Shown in pieces: positions 53,296 to 61,815 of a DNA stretch of 64,000 bases (the first letter of the stretch is position 1; each line of letters opens with the position of its first letter). Source of the stretch: a bacterium (GTDB lineage Bacteria; SZUA-79; Acidulodesulfobacterales; Acidulodesulfobacteraceae); the NCBI GenBank assembly GCA_021784835.1, contig JAJYHI010000007.1, positions 62,001 through 126,000 of the forward strand, in the 5' to 3' direction. The notes beneath the pieces are model-generated. The model saw only the letters and a program-made list of their open reading frames with translations, searched no databases and had not been told where the DNA came from. The translations under genes and the position numbers were made by a program.

Positions 53296-54004
53296 AGAAG
53301 CAACTGAAACAGGCGAAAAGAGCGGTTTTGCCGTATCTTTAAAAAAAGTAAGCAAAACGTTCAGGGCGGGGAACGAAACGGTCAATATTCTTAACGAAGC
53401 CGATTTGGAGATAAAAGAAGGAGATACTTTTGCCATAACGGGCGAATCGGGAACGGGCAAAAGCACCCTTCTCCATATAATAGGGACCCTTTTAAAGCCT
53501 GATTCCGGAGAAGTCGGATATTTCGATAATTCCAATATATACGATTTGCCGGACGCAAATCTTTCAAGATTCAGAAACAAAAACATAGGCTTCGTTTTTC
53601 AGTTCCATTATCTTTTAAACGAGTTCAGCTGTCTGGAAAATGTCGCCATGCCGTTATATATAATGAAAAAAACCAAAAGCGACGCCCTTAAGATAGCAAA
53701 GGATTATTTGTGCGAAATGGGACTTGCCGGCAGGCTTAACTTTAAGCCTTATATGCTTTCGGGCGGGGAACAGCAAAGAGCCGCCGTGGCAAGGGCACTG
53801 GCATGTTCTCCCAGAGTTATATTAATGGATGAACCTACGGGAAATTTGGACCCGCGCCATGCGGAAAAATTACATAACATAATAATCGACCTTAATAAAA
53901 AATACGGTAAAACGCTGGCGGTCGTTACCCACGACAGGGAGTTTTCCAATATGATGAACCATAAAATTAGAATTGCCGGCGGAATAATCGAACATATAAA
54001 TTGA
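53288..54004 (+). CDS. lolD: Lipoprotein-releasing ABC transporter ATP-binding protein
   Basis: A 238-residue ABC ATPase of the MacB/LolD group. Walker A GESGTGKSTLLHIIGTL (about 54-70), Q-loop FVFQFHYLLNEFSCLENV, signature LSGGEQQRAAVARAL, Walker B VILMDEPTGNLD and the switch His (VVTHDREFS) are all intact. The FQFHYLL-x-EF segment is typical of LolD. It overlaps the permease gene and precedes bamA by 31 bases. Confidence 0.94.
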   Translation: MNKEATETGEKSGFAVSLKKVSKTFRAGNETVNILNEADLEIKEGDTFAITGESGTGKSTLLHIIGTLLKPDSGEVGYFDNSNIYDLPDANLSRFRNKNIGFVFQFHYLLNEFSCLENVAMPLYIMKKTKSDALKIAKDYLCEMGLAGRLNFKPYMLSGGEQQRAAVARALACSPRVILMDEPTGNLDPRHAEKLHNIIIDLNKKYGKTLAVVTHDREFSNMMNHKIRIAGGIIEHIN

Positions 54005-54035
54005 CATAAAATCCAATATTTGATAGTTTATTAAG

Positions 54036-56786
54036 ATGAAATTTTTTAAATCCGTTTTCTTAAATGCTTTTATTTTTATTGTTTTAGCTTTAAATGCGTC
54101 TAATGTTTATGCAGCTTTAAACAACAGAAATGTTTTTACGGGATTTTTTCATCAAAAAGGCGCTCCTTCGTCCTCAAACGTCAAGAATGCTTTTGCCGCA
54201 GCCTTCAAAGGCTATTTAAATTCGGGGAAGCCCTACTTTGTTATCGCATATACTTTTTTGAAGAAGCCCCCGTATTTTAATTTCGATAAAAAAATAAATC
54301 TTGTAAGGATAAGAAAACTGGGCTTAGCCTATAGGTCCAATTATATAATTACAGGAAGCATTTCAAGCGCAGGCTCTAATTTTACGATTCATGCAATGCT
54401 CGTAGATATTTCGGACATTTATAATTCTAAAACGCTCGAATATTCCGGCGCAGGCGCTGCCGCTTTTAAAAAAGACCTGAATTTATTATCCGGCAAGGCG
54501 TCGGATTTCATATACGGACATATAAGGAAAAATGCCGCAGGCAGGCATAATTCCGCGTTAAATAAAAAGGTGTACGCCGTCAGAATAAAAGGCAATATAA
54601 GAGTGGGGGCGGGTTTTATAGCGAACCGCATTAAATTAAAAAAAGGAAGCCGGTATTCCATTAAGAAAATAAACGAAAGCGTCAAGGCGCTTTACGGAAC
54701 CGGATATTTTAAGAATATATTAGTCAACGCATCTTCGTCCGGCGGCAGGCTTATTATTACTTTTATAGTTTCCGAAAGGCCTTATATAAAGTCCATTAAA
54801 TATACTGGAAACGGTTCCGTTTCCGTTAAAAAAATAAAAAAGGCGATAAACATTAAAGCGGGAAAGCCTTTTAGCTCCTACGACCTCGACAGGGCTGTTA
54901 AAATGCTGAAATTTATATATTCCGTCGAAGGTTATTATAATGCAAAAATAAAAGTAAAAAAGAAAATCGTGCCGGGAAATTATATAAAATTGCATTTCGT
55001 TATAAACGAAAATACGCCTGTAATGGTTAAAAAAGTGGAATTCAGAGGCAATAATTCTTTCTCTTCGCCTAAGCTCGAGTCCGTTATGGGCATTAAAACC
55101 ATAAATCTTTTAACATGGATAACCGGAGCGGGAAAGTTCAAGAAAGCCAAGCTGAATTCCCAGATAATTAAATTATTGGGCTTTTATTATAACCACGGCT
55201 ATATAAACGTCAGCGTAAAAAAACCTAAATATATATTTTCTAAAGATAAAAAATACGTTACGATTATCATAAGGATAGTTCAGGGCACCCAATACAGAAT
55301 ATCCAAGGTCAATCTCGCCATAAAGGGCGAAAAAAACAATTCTAAAGAATATAAAGAAGCCGATAAGTTGGTCATAACTAAAGTCGGCGATATTTTTAAC
55401 AGAAAAAACATAGAAAAAGAAATTCTCGGCATAACCGAATATTTTACGAATAAAGGCTACGCTTTCGCAAACGTCGAGCCTTCTATTAAAATCGCCAGCA
55501 AGACCAGCTCCGTTATCGTAACGCTTATTGTCCATAAAGGCGGTATAGCTAAGTTCGGCAAAATTACCATTACGGGAAATAGCGTTACTTACAGTTACGT
55601 CATACTCAGGGCGCTCGTTCTGCATCCGGGCGAAAAATACAATCCGAAACTTATAAAAATATCGAGGCAGAATTTAAAAAATCTTAATTATTTTAAGCAC
55701 GTTACCATAACCACCGAAAAGGTCACCGGCAAAAGCATATTGAACGTCAAAGTGCACGTTCAGGAGCAAAATACCGGCAAGTTTACCATCGGCGGCGGTT
55801 ATAGCTCCGCGACGTCCTTTATGGCGATAACTTCCATTTCCGAATCCAATCTTTTCGGAACGGGGATTACGGCTTCTTTCAACGTTCAAGCGGGCGGCCC
55901 GTATCAATCTTACAGCATTAATATCCTGCAGCCTTATCTTACTTATGTTTTTGCAAGGCCCGTATCGTTTAACTTATCGCTGTACGACACGTTTAACAGC
56001 CTTTATTATGAATTCGCCTATCGTTCCGTCGGCGGTTCGGTTACCTTAGGCTATCCTATTTACGGAAATATACTTACGGAATACGTAAGGTATCTTCTGG
56101 AGGAGGATAATTCCGTTATAATTTCAGGCCTTTCGAATATTTTGCCGCAAGGCGAGGTAACGACGAGCGAAGTATCGCTTACCACGGTTTATAATACGCT
56201 AAATAATCCGATAGTCCCTACGGCCGGAGACATGGACAGTTTTAGAATTAGCTATGCCGGACGTCCGATAGGGGGCAACGACGATTTCGTTAAATACGTC
56301 GTTCAGGGCAACCATTATATTCCGTTATGGTGGGGAACGTCCCTTATGGGCGGAGCTCAGTTAGGCTATATAACTACGACTACGGCTTCCGAACCGCTGC
56401 CGATTTATCAAAGATTTTTTGTAGGCGGCATAATGAATACATATCCTCTTCTGGGATTTATGTACGACTCCGTAGGCCCGAACGACGGAAGCGGCAATCT
56501 TATAGGCGGAACGAAGATATTTACGGTTCAGGCGAAATATTTTATACCGATACTTAAAAGAATGAAATTTTACGGATTTTTATGGTGGAACGCCGGCAAC
56601 GACTGGGAGCAGAGCGATTCCGTGTTTCCTTTAGGCCTCGTTCAGGCGGCAGGAATAGGTTTTAACTGGTATTCCCCTTTCGGCCCTATTACTATTACCT
56701 ACGGCGAGATTCTAGGAACCGCGATAAACGGAAACAACCAGACGAGAGTGCAGTTCAGCCTCGGCGAAGGTCTGCCCGGATTATAG
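54036..56786 (+). CDS. bamA: Outer-membrane assembly factor BamA with an extra N-terminal domain
   Basis: A 916-residue Omp85 protein that folds beta-barrels into the outer membrane. A signal peptide (about 1-26) is followed by about 140 residues that are not part of usual BamA: YIITGSISSAGSNFTIHAML and the spacing recall TolB-N/LpoB-like domains. Five POTRA domains then run from about 180 to 580 (the last with RIVQGTQY-type and HPGEKYNPKLI segments), and the C-terminal 16-strand barrel holds the usual surface-antigen signatures (GGGYSSATSF, FFVGGIMN) and ends LGEGLPGL without the final Phe. E. coli BamA is 810 residues. It heads the Skp-lipid A run. Confidence 0.93.
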   Translation: MKFFKSVFLNAFIFIVLALNASNVYAALNNRNVFTGFFHQKGAPSSSNVKNAFAAAFKGYLNSGKPYFVIAYTFLKKPPYFNFDKKINLVRIRKLGLAYRSNYIITGSISSAGSNFTIHAMLVDISDIYNSKTLEYSGAGAAAFKKDLNLLSGKASDFIYGHIRKNAAGRHNSALNKKVYAVRIKGNIRVGAGFIANRIKLKKGSRYSIKKINESVKALYGTGYFKNILVNASSSGGRLIITFIVSERPYIKSIKYTGNGSVSVKKIKKAINIKAGKPFSSYDLDRAVKMLKFIYSVEGYYNAKIKVKKKIVPGNYIKLHFVINENTPVMVKKVEFRGNNSFSSPKLESVMGIKTINLLTWITGAGKFKKAKLNSQIIKLLGFYYNHGYINVSVKKPKYIFSKDKKYVTIIIRIVQGTQYRISKVNLAIKGEKNNSKEYKEADKLVITKVGDIFNRKNIEKEILGITEYFTNKGYAFANVEPSIKIASKTSSVIVTLIVHKGGIAKFGKITITGNSVTYSYVILRALVLHPGEKYNPKLIKISRQNLKNLNYFKHVTITTEKVTGKSILNVKVHVQEQNTGKFTIGGGYSSATSFMAITSISESNLFGTGITASFNVQAGGPYQSYSINILQPYLTYVFARPVSFNLSLYDTFNSLYYEFAYRSVGGSVTLGYPIYGNILTEYVRYLLEEDNSVIISGLSNILPQGEVTTSEVSLTTVYNTLNNPIVPTAGDMDSFRISYAGRPIGGNDDFVKYVVQGNHYIPLWWGTSLMGGAQLGYITTTTASEPLPIYQRFFVGGIMNTYPLLGFMYDSVGPNDGSGNLIGGTKIFTVQAKYFIPILKRMKFYGFLWWNAGNDWEQSDSVFPLGLVQAAGIGFNWYSPFGPITITYGEILGTAINGNNQTRVQFSLGEGLPGL

Positions 56787-56844
56787 CCTAAAATACGAAG
56801 GAATATTGTTGCATAAAAAAATAAAAAAATAAGGAGATTAATTT

Positions 56845-57372
56845 ATGAAAAGAACTATTTTAAATTTAAGCATTGCCGCAGGTTTGATTTTAACCGCCAT
56901 GGCGGTATTTATTCCCGGAAACGTCCTTGCCGCAGGTTCGGATATAGCCGTAGTGAATATGCAGAGGGTAATTTCCGCGTCCAATCAAGGAAAAGCGGCT
57001 CAGAGCGAATTAAAATCTTTAATCGAAAAGTATAACGCAAAATTGCTTGCTATGAAGAAAAAAATTATGCAGGTTCAGGCAGACCTTAAAAACAACGGCT
57101 CTATAATGTCCGCGGACGAAAAGGCCAAGAAAACTAAAGAATTCGAAACCGAAATATCTAATTTTTCTTCGGAAGAAAAACATGTTCAGGGCGTTATGTC
57201 GCAAAAAAGGTTTGAACTTTTAAAAGGAATAGTAAATAAAGCCACGTCTATCGTGAGTTCAATCGCCAAGAAAGACGGCTATATAATAGTTATAGACAGC
57301 CGCGGCGTTGTTTACAAAACCGGTTCCATAAATATTACGGACAAAGTCTTAAGCGAGATGAATTCAAAATGA
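56845..57372 (+). CDS. skp: Periplasmic OmpH/Skp-like chaperone
   Basis: A 175-residue protein with a signal peptide (about 1-30, ending VLAAG). The mature part starts SDIAVVNMQRVISASNQGKAA, the family signature, followed by a long, charged coiled-coil pair (about 55-125) and a closing strand IIVIDSRGVVYKTGSINIT. It holds outer-membrane proteins in transit to BamA, encoded just upstream. It overlaps lpxD by four bases. Confidence 0.9.
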   Translation: MKRTILNLSIAAGLILTAMAVFIPGNVLAAGSDIAVVNMQRVISASNQGKAAQSELKSLIEKYNAKLLAMKKKIMQVQADLKNNGSIMSADEKAKKTKEFETEISNFSSEEKHVQGVMSQKRFELLKGIVNKATSIVSSIAKKDGYIIVIDSRGVVYKTGSINITDKVLSEMNSK

Positions 57373-58397
57373 TACCCCTTAAAGAAATTGTTTCAAAACT
57401 TTCTTTGAATGTCATAGGGAATTTTCCCGATAGCCTGTCCGTTTCGGGAATAGGTTCGCTGGAAGCGGCAAAAGCCGACCAGATTTCTTTTGTCGCCGGT
57501 TCCAAATACATTAAGTTTCTTGCGGGAACCAAAGCCTGCGCCGTAATAATGGACTACGCAAACTTAAAACCGGAATTGCCGCAGGACTTTAAATTCATCG
57601 TATTAGACTCTAAAAACCCTTATTTGGCATTTGCCCATGCAACCCAGCTGTTCCGCAAGCCTTACGGCGACGGCGAATTTAGCGGGCGGTTTTTTATGGA
57701 CGAAACTTCGTCCGTGGGTAAGAATACGGTTCTTTTCCCCGGCGTTTTCATAGGCGAAGGCGCAAGAATAGGAGATAACTGCAGGATAATGAGCAATTCC
57801 GTTATCGGAAAAAACGTCTCGGTGGGAAACAATGTTACCGTTTATCCAAACGTTACCATTTACGACGATTCGGAAATAGGAAACAACTGCGTTATTCATG
57901 CCGGCGCTGTTATAGGAAGCGACGGATTCGGATACGCGAAGGATAAAAGCGGATACGTAAAAATAATTCATTCCGGTTACGCGATACTCGAAGATAATGT
58001 CGAAATAGGAGCAAACACTACGGTAGACAGGGGCGCCGTCGATTTTACCAAAATAGGCGCGGGAACGAAAATAGACAATTTAGTGCAGGTCGCCCATAAC
58101 GTAATAATAGGGAAAAATTGCGCTATAGCGGCGGGGTCGGGTATAGCGGGCAGTTCGACGGTGGGCGACGGTGTTACTATTGGCGGACAGGTCGGCATAT
58201 CGGGGCATATTTCCATAGGAAACAACGTTATGATAGCCGCGCAGTCCGGAGTGGCCAACAGCGTAAAAGACAACGAGATAATATCCGGTTCTCCAGCATT
58301 TTCCATAAAAGATTGGCGCAATTCCGTCATACTCTTTAAAAAACTCCCCGAGTTGTTTAAAAAAATGAAAGAAATTTCAAAAATCAAGGATTCGTAA
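57369..58397 (+). CDS. lpxD: UDP-3-O-(3-hydroxyacyl)glucosamine N-acyltransferase
   Basis: Third lipid A enzyme, adding the N-linked hydroxyacyl chain. The N-terminal uridine-binding domain (about 1-100) is followed by a left-handed beta helix of hexapeptide repeats (I/V-G-x4, e.g. VFIGEGARIGDNCRIMSNSV). The catalytic His is in QVAHNVIIGKN (about residue 241), and HAGAVIGSDGFGYA is the substrate loop. A C-terminal helix follows. The length of 342 residues is typical. Confidence 0.96.
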   Translation: MIPLKEIVSKLSLNVIGNFPDSLSVSGIGSLEAAKADQISFVAGSKYIKFLAGTKACAVIMDYANLKPELPQDFKFIVLDSKNPYLAFAHATQLFRKPYGDGEFSGRFFMDETSSVGKNTVLFPGVFIGEGARIGDNCRIMSNSVIGKNVSVGNNVTVYPNVTIYDDSEIGNNCVIHAGAVIGSDGFGYAKDKSGYVKIIHSGYAILEDNVEIGANTTVDRGAVDFTKIGAGTKIDNLVQVAHNVIIGKNCAIAAGSGIAGSSTVGDGVTIGGQVGISGHISIGNNVMIAAQSGVANSVKDNEIISGSPAFSIKDWRNSVILFKKLPELFKKMKEISKIKDS

Positions 58398-58398
58398 A

Positions 58399-58890
58399 AT
58401 GAGTAAAGAAGAAAATGCAGGTAAAGAAAGCAATACAGTAATGGGAATAAGAGAAATATTAAATCTGCTTCCGCACAGATACCCTTTTCTTATGGTAGAT
58501 AAAGTAATAGCTTTAGAGAAAGGAAAATCTATAGTGGCGGTCAAAAATACCACGATGAACGAACAGTATTTTCAAGGGCATTTCCCTTCCTACCCGGTTA
58601 TGCCCGGGGTTCTTATCCTTGAAGCGCTTGCGCAGGCAGGCGGCATTCTTGCTTACAAAACCGAAGAAGACGACGATCTAAAAAATAGGCTGACCTATTT
58701 TATGGGCATAGACAAAGCAAGATTCAGAAAGCCTATATTTCCGGGAAGCACAGTAATGCTTTACGCGGAACTCGTGAAAAGAAAACAGTTCGTGTGGGTT
58801 TTTCACGGCAGAGCAGAGGTGGAAGGAAAGTTATGCGCCGAGGCGGAGCTTATGGCGTCTTTTCTGCCTAAACAGGATAACGGAAACTGA
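58399..58890 (+). CDS. fabZ: 3-hydroxyacyl-ACP dehydratase
   Basis: A hotdog-fold dehydratase of fatty-acid elongation, 163 residues. LLPHRYPFLMVDKV holds the catalytic His and FPSYPVMPGVLILEALAQAGG the catalytic Glu. The first 15-20 residues, rich in Lys, Glu and Asn, precede the usual start. The lpxD-fabZ-lpxA order is the classical arrangement, balancing phospholipid and lipid A acyl chains. One base separates it from lpxD. Confidence 0.95.
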   Translation: MSKEENAGKESNTVMGIREILNLLPHRYPFLMVDKVIALEKGKSIVAVKNTTMNEQYFQGHFPSYPVMPGVLILEALAQAGGILAYKTEEDDDLKNRLTYFMGIDKARFRKPIFPGSTVMLYAELVKRKQFVWVFHGRAEVEGKLCAEAELMASFLPKQDNGN

Positions 58891-58936
58891 GTCCGCTTTT
58901 TATATATAAAATTTTATAAGGAAGCAAAGAAAGGCT

Positions 58937-59707
58937 ATGATTGATAAAACAGCGATAATTTACGGCGGCGCCGCGGTTGACCCTTCTACGGATATCGGAC
59001 CCTTCAGCGTTATAAAAGACGGGGTAAGAATAGGCAAAGACAATAAAATTGCATCCCATGTAGTTATCGAAGGAAACACGGAAATAGGCGACGGCAATAA
59101 AATATTTCAGTTCGCATCGTTAGGCTCCGCTCCACAGGACCTTAAGTATAAAGGAGAGGATACGAAGCTGGTAATCGGAAATAATAATATAATAAGGGAA
59201 TACGTTACTATGAATCCCGGAACGGTAACCGGAAACGGCATCACAACGGTCGGGGATTACAACCTGTTTATGATGCACGTCCATATAGCCCACGACTGCG
59301 TTATAGGAAGCCGCACCGTTCTGGCAAATAACGCCACGCTGGCGGGCCACATAGAAATACAGGATTACGTTATATTGGGCGGTTTATGCGCAATCCACCA
59401 GTTTGTAAGAATCGGGGAATCGGCGCTTATCGCCGGAGGTTCCATGGTCGTTCAGGATATCCCCCCATATCTTGTAGCTTCCGGAGACAGGGCAAAAATT
59501 TACGGCATCAACAGAATAGGACTTGAAAGAAGGGGCTTTCCCAAAGAAGAAATAGAAAAGATAAAAAACGCTTTTAAGATTTTATACAGGTCTAAGGTTA
59601 CGGTAAAAATAGCCGTAGAAAAAATATTTCAGGAAATAGGCGGCGGCGCTCAAATCGAAAAATTTACCGACTTTATTATTAATTCTAAAAGAGGCATCAC
59701 CAGATAA
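58937..59707 (+). CDS. lpxA: UDP-N-acetylglucosamine acyltransferase
   Basis: First lipid A enzyme, placing the 3-hydroxyacyl chain on UDP-GlcNAc. A 256-residue left-handed beta helix of hexapeptides opens with IHPTA-like MIDKTAIIYGGAAVDPSTDI. MMHVHIAHDCVIG carries the catalytic His (about residue 120), and the helical C-terminal domain has GINRIGLERRGFPKEEI. The length and motifs are canonical. Confidence 0.96.
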   Translation: MIDKTAIIYGGAAVDPSTDIGPFSVIKDGVRIGKDNKIASHVVIEGNTEIGDGNKIFQFASLGSAPQDLKYKGEDTKLVIGNNNIIREYVTMNPGTVTGNGITTVGDYNLFMMHVHIAHDCVIGSRTVLANNATLAGHIEIQDYVILGGLCAIHQFVRIGESALIAGGSMVVQDIPPYLVASGDRAKIYGINRIGLERRGFPKEEIEKIKNAFKILYRSKVTVKIAVEKIFQEIGGGAQIEKFTDFIINSKRGITR

Positions 59708-59816
59708 GATATACCTGGCGGATAATTTATTATTATAATTGCAAATTTTACCGCGGCCGGTCCTGCAACGCGGACGTAAGGGGCGCAGCGGATACAATAA
59801 ATCGGACTTCTAATTT

Positions 59817-60620
59817 ATGGAAAATAAAAATATAGGGATAATAGCCGGTTACGGCGATTTTCCTTTAATATATGCAGGCGAATTGAAAGCCGCCGGTTAT
59901 TCCGTAAAAGTTTGCGCTATCGAAGAGGAAGCGGACAAGGCTCTTTCCGAAATCGCCGATTCAATAACATATATTAGCGTTGGACAGCTCGGAAAGTTAG
60001 TTAAATTTTTTAAATCCGAGGGCGTCGGAGAGGTAATAATGGCGGGAAAGGTCCCCAAAACCCTTATGTTTAAAAAAATTAAGCCAGATTTAAAAGCCAT
60101 TACCCTTTTTTTATCGTTAAAAGACAAAAAGGACGACACAATTCTAAACGCTATCTGTAATTTTCTTGAAAAGGAAGGGATAGTCGTAGTTCCGCAGACA
60201 AAATATATTGCGTCCGTTTTTTTGCCTAAAGGCGTCGCTTCCAAAAGAGCGCCCAACAAAAAAGAGCTCGAAGATATCGAATTCGGCGTTAGCGCCGCAA
60301 GGTTAATCGCAGGTGCGGATATAGGACAGACTGCGGTCGTAAAAGATAAATCCGTTATGGCGCTTGAAGCCATAGAAGGAACCGACGAAGCCATAATAAG
60401 AGGAGGCAGGCTTGCATTCGGGGGCGCCGTGATAGTCAAAGTGAACAAGCCCGGACAGGATTTAAGATTCGACGTTCCTGCGGTCGGACTAGATACCTTA
60501 GATGCGATTATTTCCGTAAACGCGACCTGTATAGCTTTTGAATCCAACACCATAGTCCTGCATAAAGAAAGATTTATCGAAAAGGCTAACCTTAATTCCA
60601 TCTCCGTATATGTTTTTTAA
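59817..60620 (+). CDS. lpxI: UDP-2,3-diacylglucosamine pyrophosphatase (LpxI type)
   Basis: A 267-residue DUF1009 protein. IGIIAGYGDFPLIYAGELK opens the N-terminal domain; VIMAGKVPKTLMF and the C-terminal GADIGQTAVVKDKSVMALEA and EGTDEAIIRGG segments are the family constants. LpxI replaces the metal-dependent LpxH of enteric bacteria in alphaproteobacteria and many other Gram-negatives. Sitting between lpxA and lpxB confirms the role. A 109-base gap before it holds no gene that I can support. Confidence 0.93.
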   Translation: MENKNIGIIAGYGDFPLIYAGELKAAGYSVKVCAIEEEADKALSEIADSITYISVGQLGKLVKFFKSEGVGEVIMAGKVPKTLMFKKIKPDLKAITLFLSLKDKKDDTILNAICNFLEKEGIVVVPQTKYIASVFLPKGVASKRAPNKKELEDIEFGVSAARLIAGADIGQTAVVKDKSVMALEAIEGTDEAIIRGGRLAFGGAVIVKVNKPGQDLRFDVPAVGLDTLDAIISVNATCIAFESNTIVLHKERFIEKANLNSISVYVF

Positions 60621-60641
60621 TATAATTTTAATTTTCGGAAA

Positions 60642-61799
60642 GTGGCTAAAGTACTCATAATTTCGGGAGAGCCTTCCGGAGACCTATATGCTTCCGGCCT
60701 GATTAAATCCTTAAAAAGTCATAACGGAGCCGTCGATTTTTTTGCGGTGGGAGGAGAAAATTCAGGTTCTGCGGGGGCGGAATTGATTGCGGATATAGCG
60801 GGATTATCCGTTATGGGCTTTACGGAAGTCGTCTGCAAATTGAAAGCTATCAGAAAGATTTTAAATAGAGTATCCGGCTGGATAACGGCCAATAAGCCGG
60901 ACGCAGTCATATTGGTAGATTTCCCCTCTTTCAATTTTAAAATAGCGAAGTTGTCTAATAGGCTGAAGATTCCAGTAATTTATTTTATCCCTCCTAAAAT
61001 ATGGGCATCGAGATATAAAAGAATTAATTTCATAAAACGATACGTAAAGTTTGTGATAGTGATTTTTCCCTTTGAACTAGATATTTACAGAAACGCGGGA
61101 ATAGAAGCGTATTATTTCGGCAATCCTTTATACGGGCTATTCGGCAAGGAACAAAAGGAGGCCGAAACAGGAGGCATAAAAAACTATTTAAGCGGCAGGC
61201 ATCCGGTGGTTTCATTCCTGCCGGGTTCCAGAAAGGCCGAGCTTAAATATCATGCGGACCGCATAGCGCGGTCGTTGATTTTAATAAAAGCCTCCCATAA
61301 AAATGCTTTTTTTATTTTTCCTTTCAGGAAAGGAATAGATTTTTCATATTTTTTATCGGTTATAGAAGATAAAAATATACCCAAAGAATGGTATGCCGTT
61401 ACCGATTCGGTCAGAGATGCGCTGCATTATTGCGATATTGCGGTAGTCGCCAGCGGAACGGCTTCGCTGGAAGCCTGTTTTTATAATAAACCGGTAATAA
61501 TCGTTTATTATTTGAATTATTTAACCTATATTTTAGCTAAAATTTTAGTAAAAGTAAAATACATAGGCCTTATCAATATACTGGCAAACGATTTAATCGT
61601 ACCGGAACTTATAGAATCGAAATTTACCCCCGAAAATATTTATGAAGAAATAGATAAATTTTTAAAAGACGATATCTATAAAAAATCAGTTCTGGATAAA
61701 ATATCCGGCGCGGTTTCCACTCTTAAAACCGGCGACGACCCATTTGAAGCGTCGGCGGGAATTATATACGATAAGATATTGAAAAATATAGCAATTTAA
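60642..61799 (+). CDS. lpxB: Lipid A disaccharide synthase
   Basis: A GT19 glycosyltransferase of 385 residues. Family blocks are ISGEPSGDLYASGLIKSLK at the start, GLSVMGFTEVV, VDFPSFNFKIA, YFIPPKIWASR, FLPGSRKAELK and ASGTASLEACFYNKPVIIVY. It joins UDP-diacylglucosamine (from LpxA, LpxD) to lipid X (from LpxI). GTG 60642 is the start; upstream bases give only a weak ribosome site (CGGAAAG overlapping). Confidence 0.95.
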   Translation: MAKVLIISGEPSGDLYASGLIKSLKSHNGAVDFFAVGGENSGSAGAELIADIAGLSVMGFTEVVCKLKAIRKILNRVSGWITANKPDAVILVDFPSFNFKIAKLSNRLKIPVIYFIPPKIWASRYKRINFIKRYVKFVIVIFPFELDIYRNAGIEAYYFGNPLYGLFGKEQKEAETGGIKNYLSGRHPVVSFLPGSRKAELKYHADRIARSLILIKASHKNAFFIFPFRKGIDFSYFLSVIEDKNIPKEWYAVTDSVRDALHYCDIAVVASGTASLEACFYNKPVIIVYYLNYLTYILAKILVKVKYIGLINILANDLIVPELIESKFTPENIYEEIDKFLKDDIYKKSVLDKISGAVSTLKTGDDPFEASAGIIYDKILKNIAI

Positions 61800-61815
61800 A
61801 ACGATATTCATTTTC

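Noticed and set aside
59708..59816. GC-rich gap before lpxI with CCGCG/CGCGG as a structured RNA or promoter
   Set aside because: Only a short stem, and TATAAT at 59734 has no -35 box; not enough to support a feature.
59897..60601. Long minus-strand frame of 234 codons inside lpxI
   Set aside because: Entirely antisense to a clear LpxI gene; it arises from codon bias and has no ribosome site or motif.
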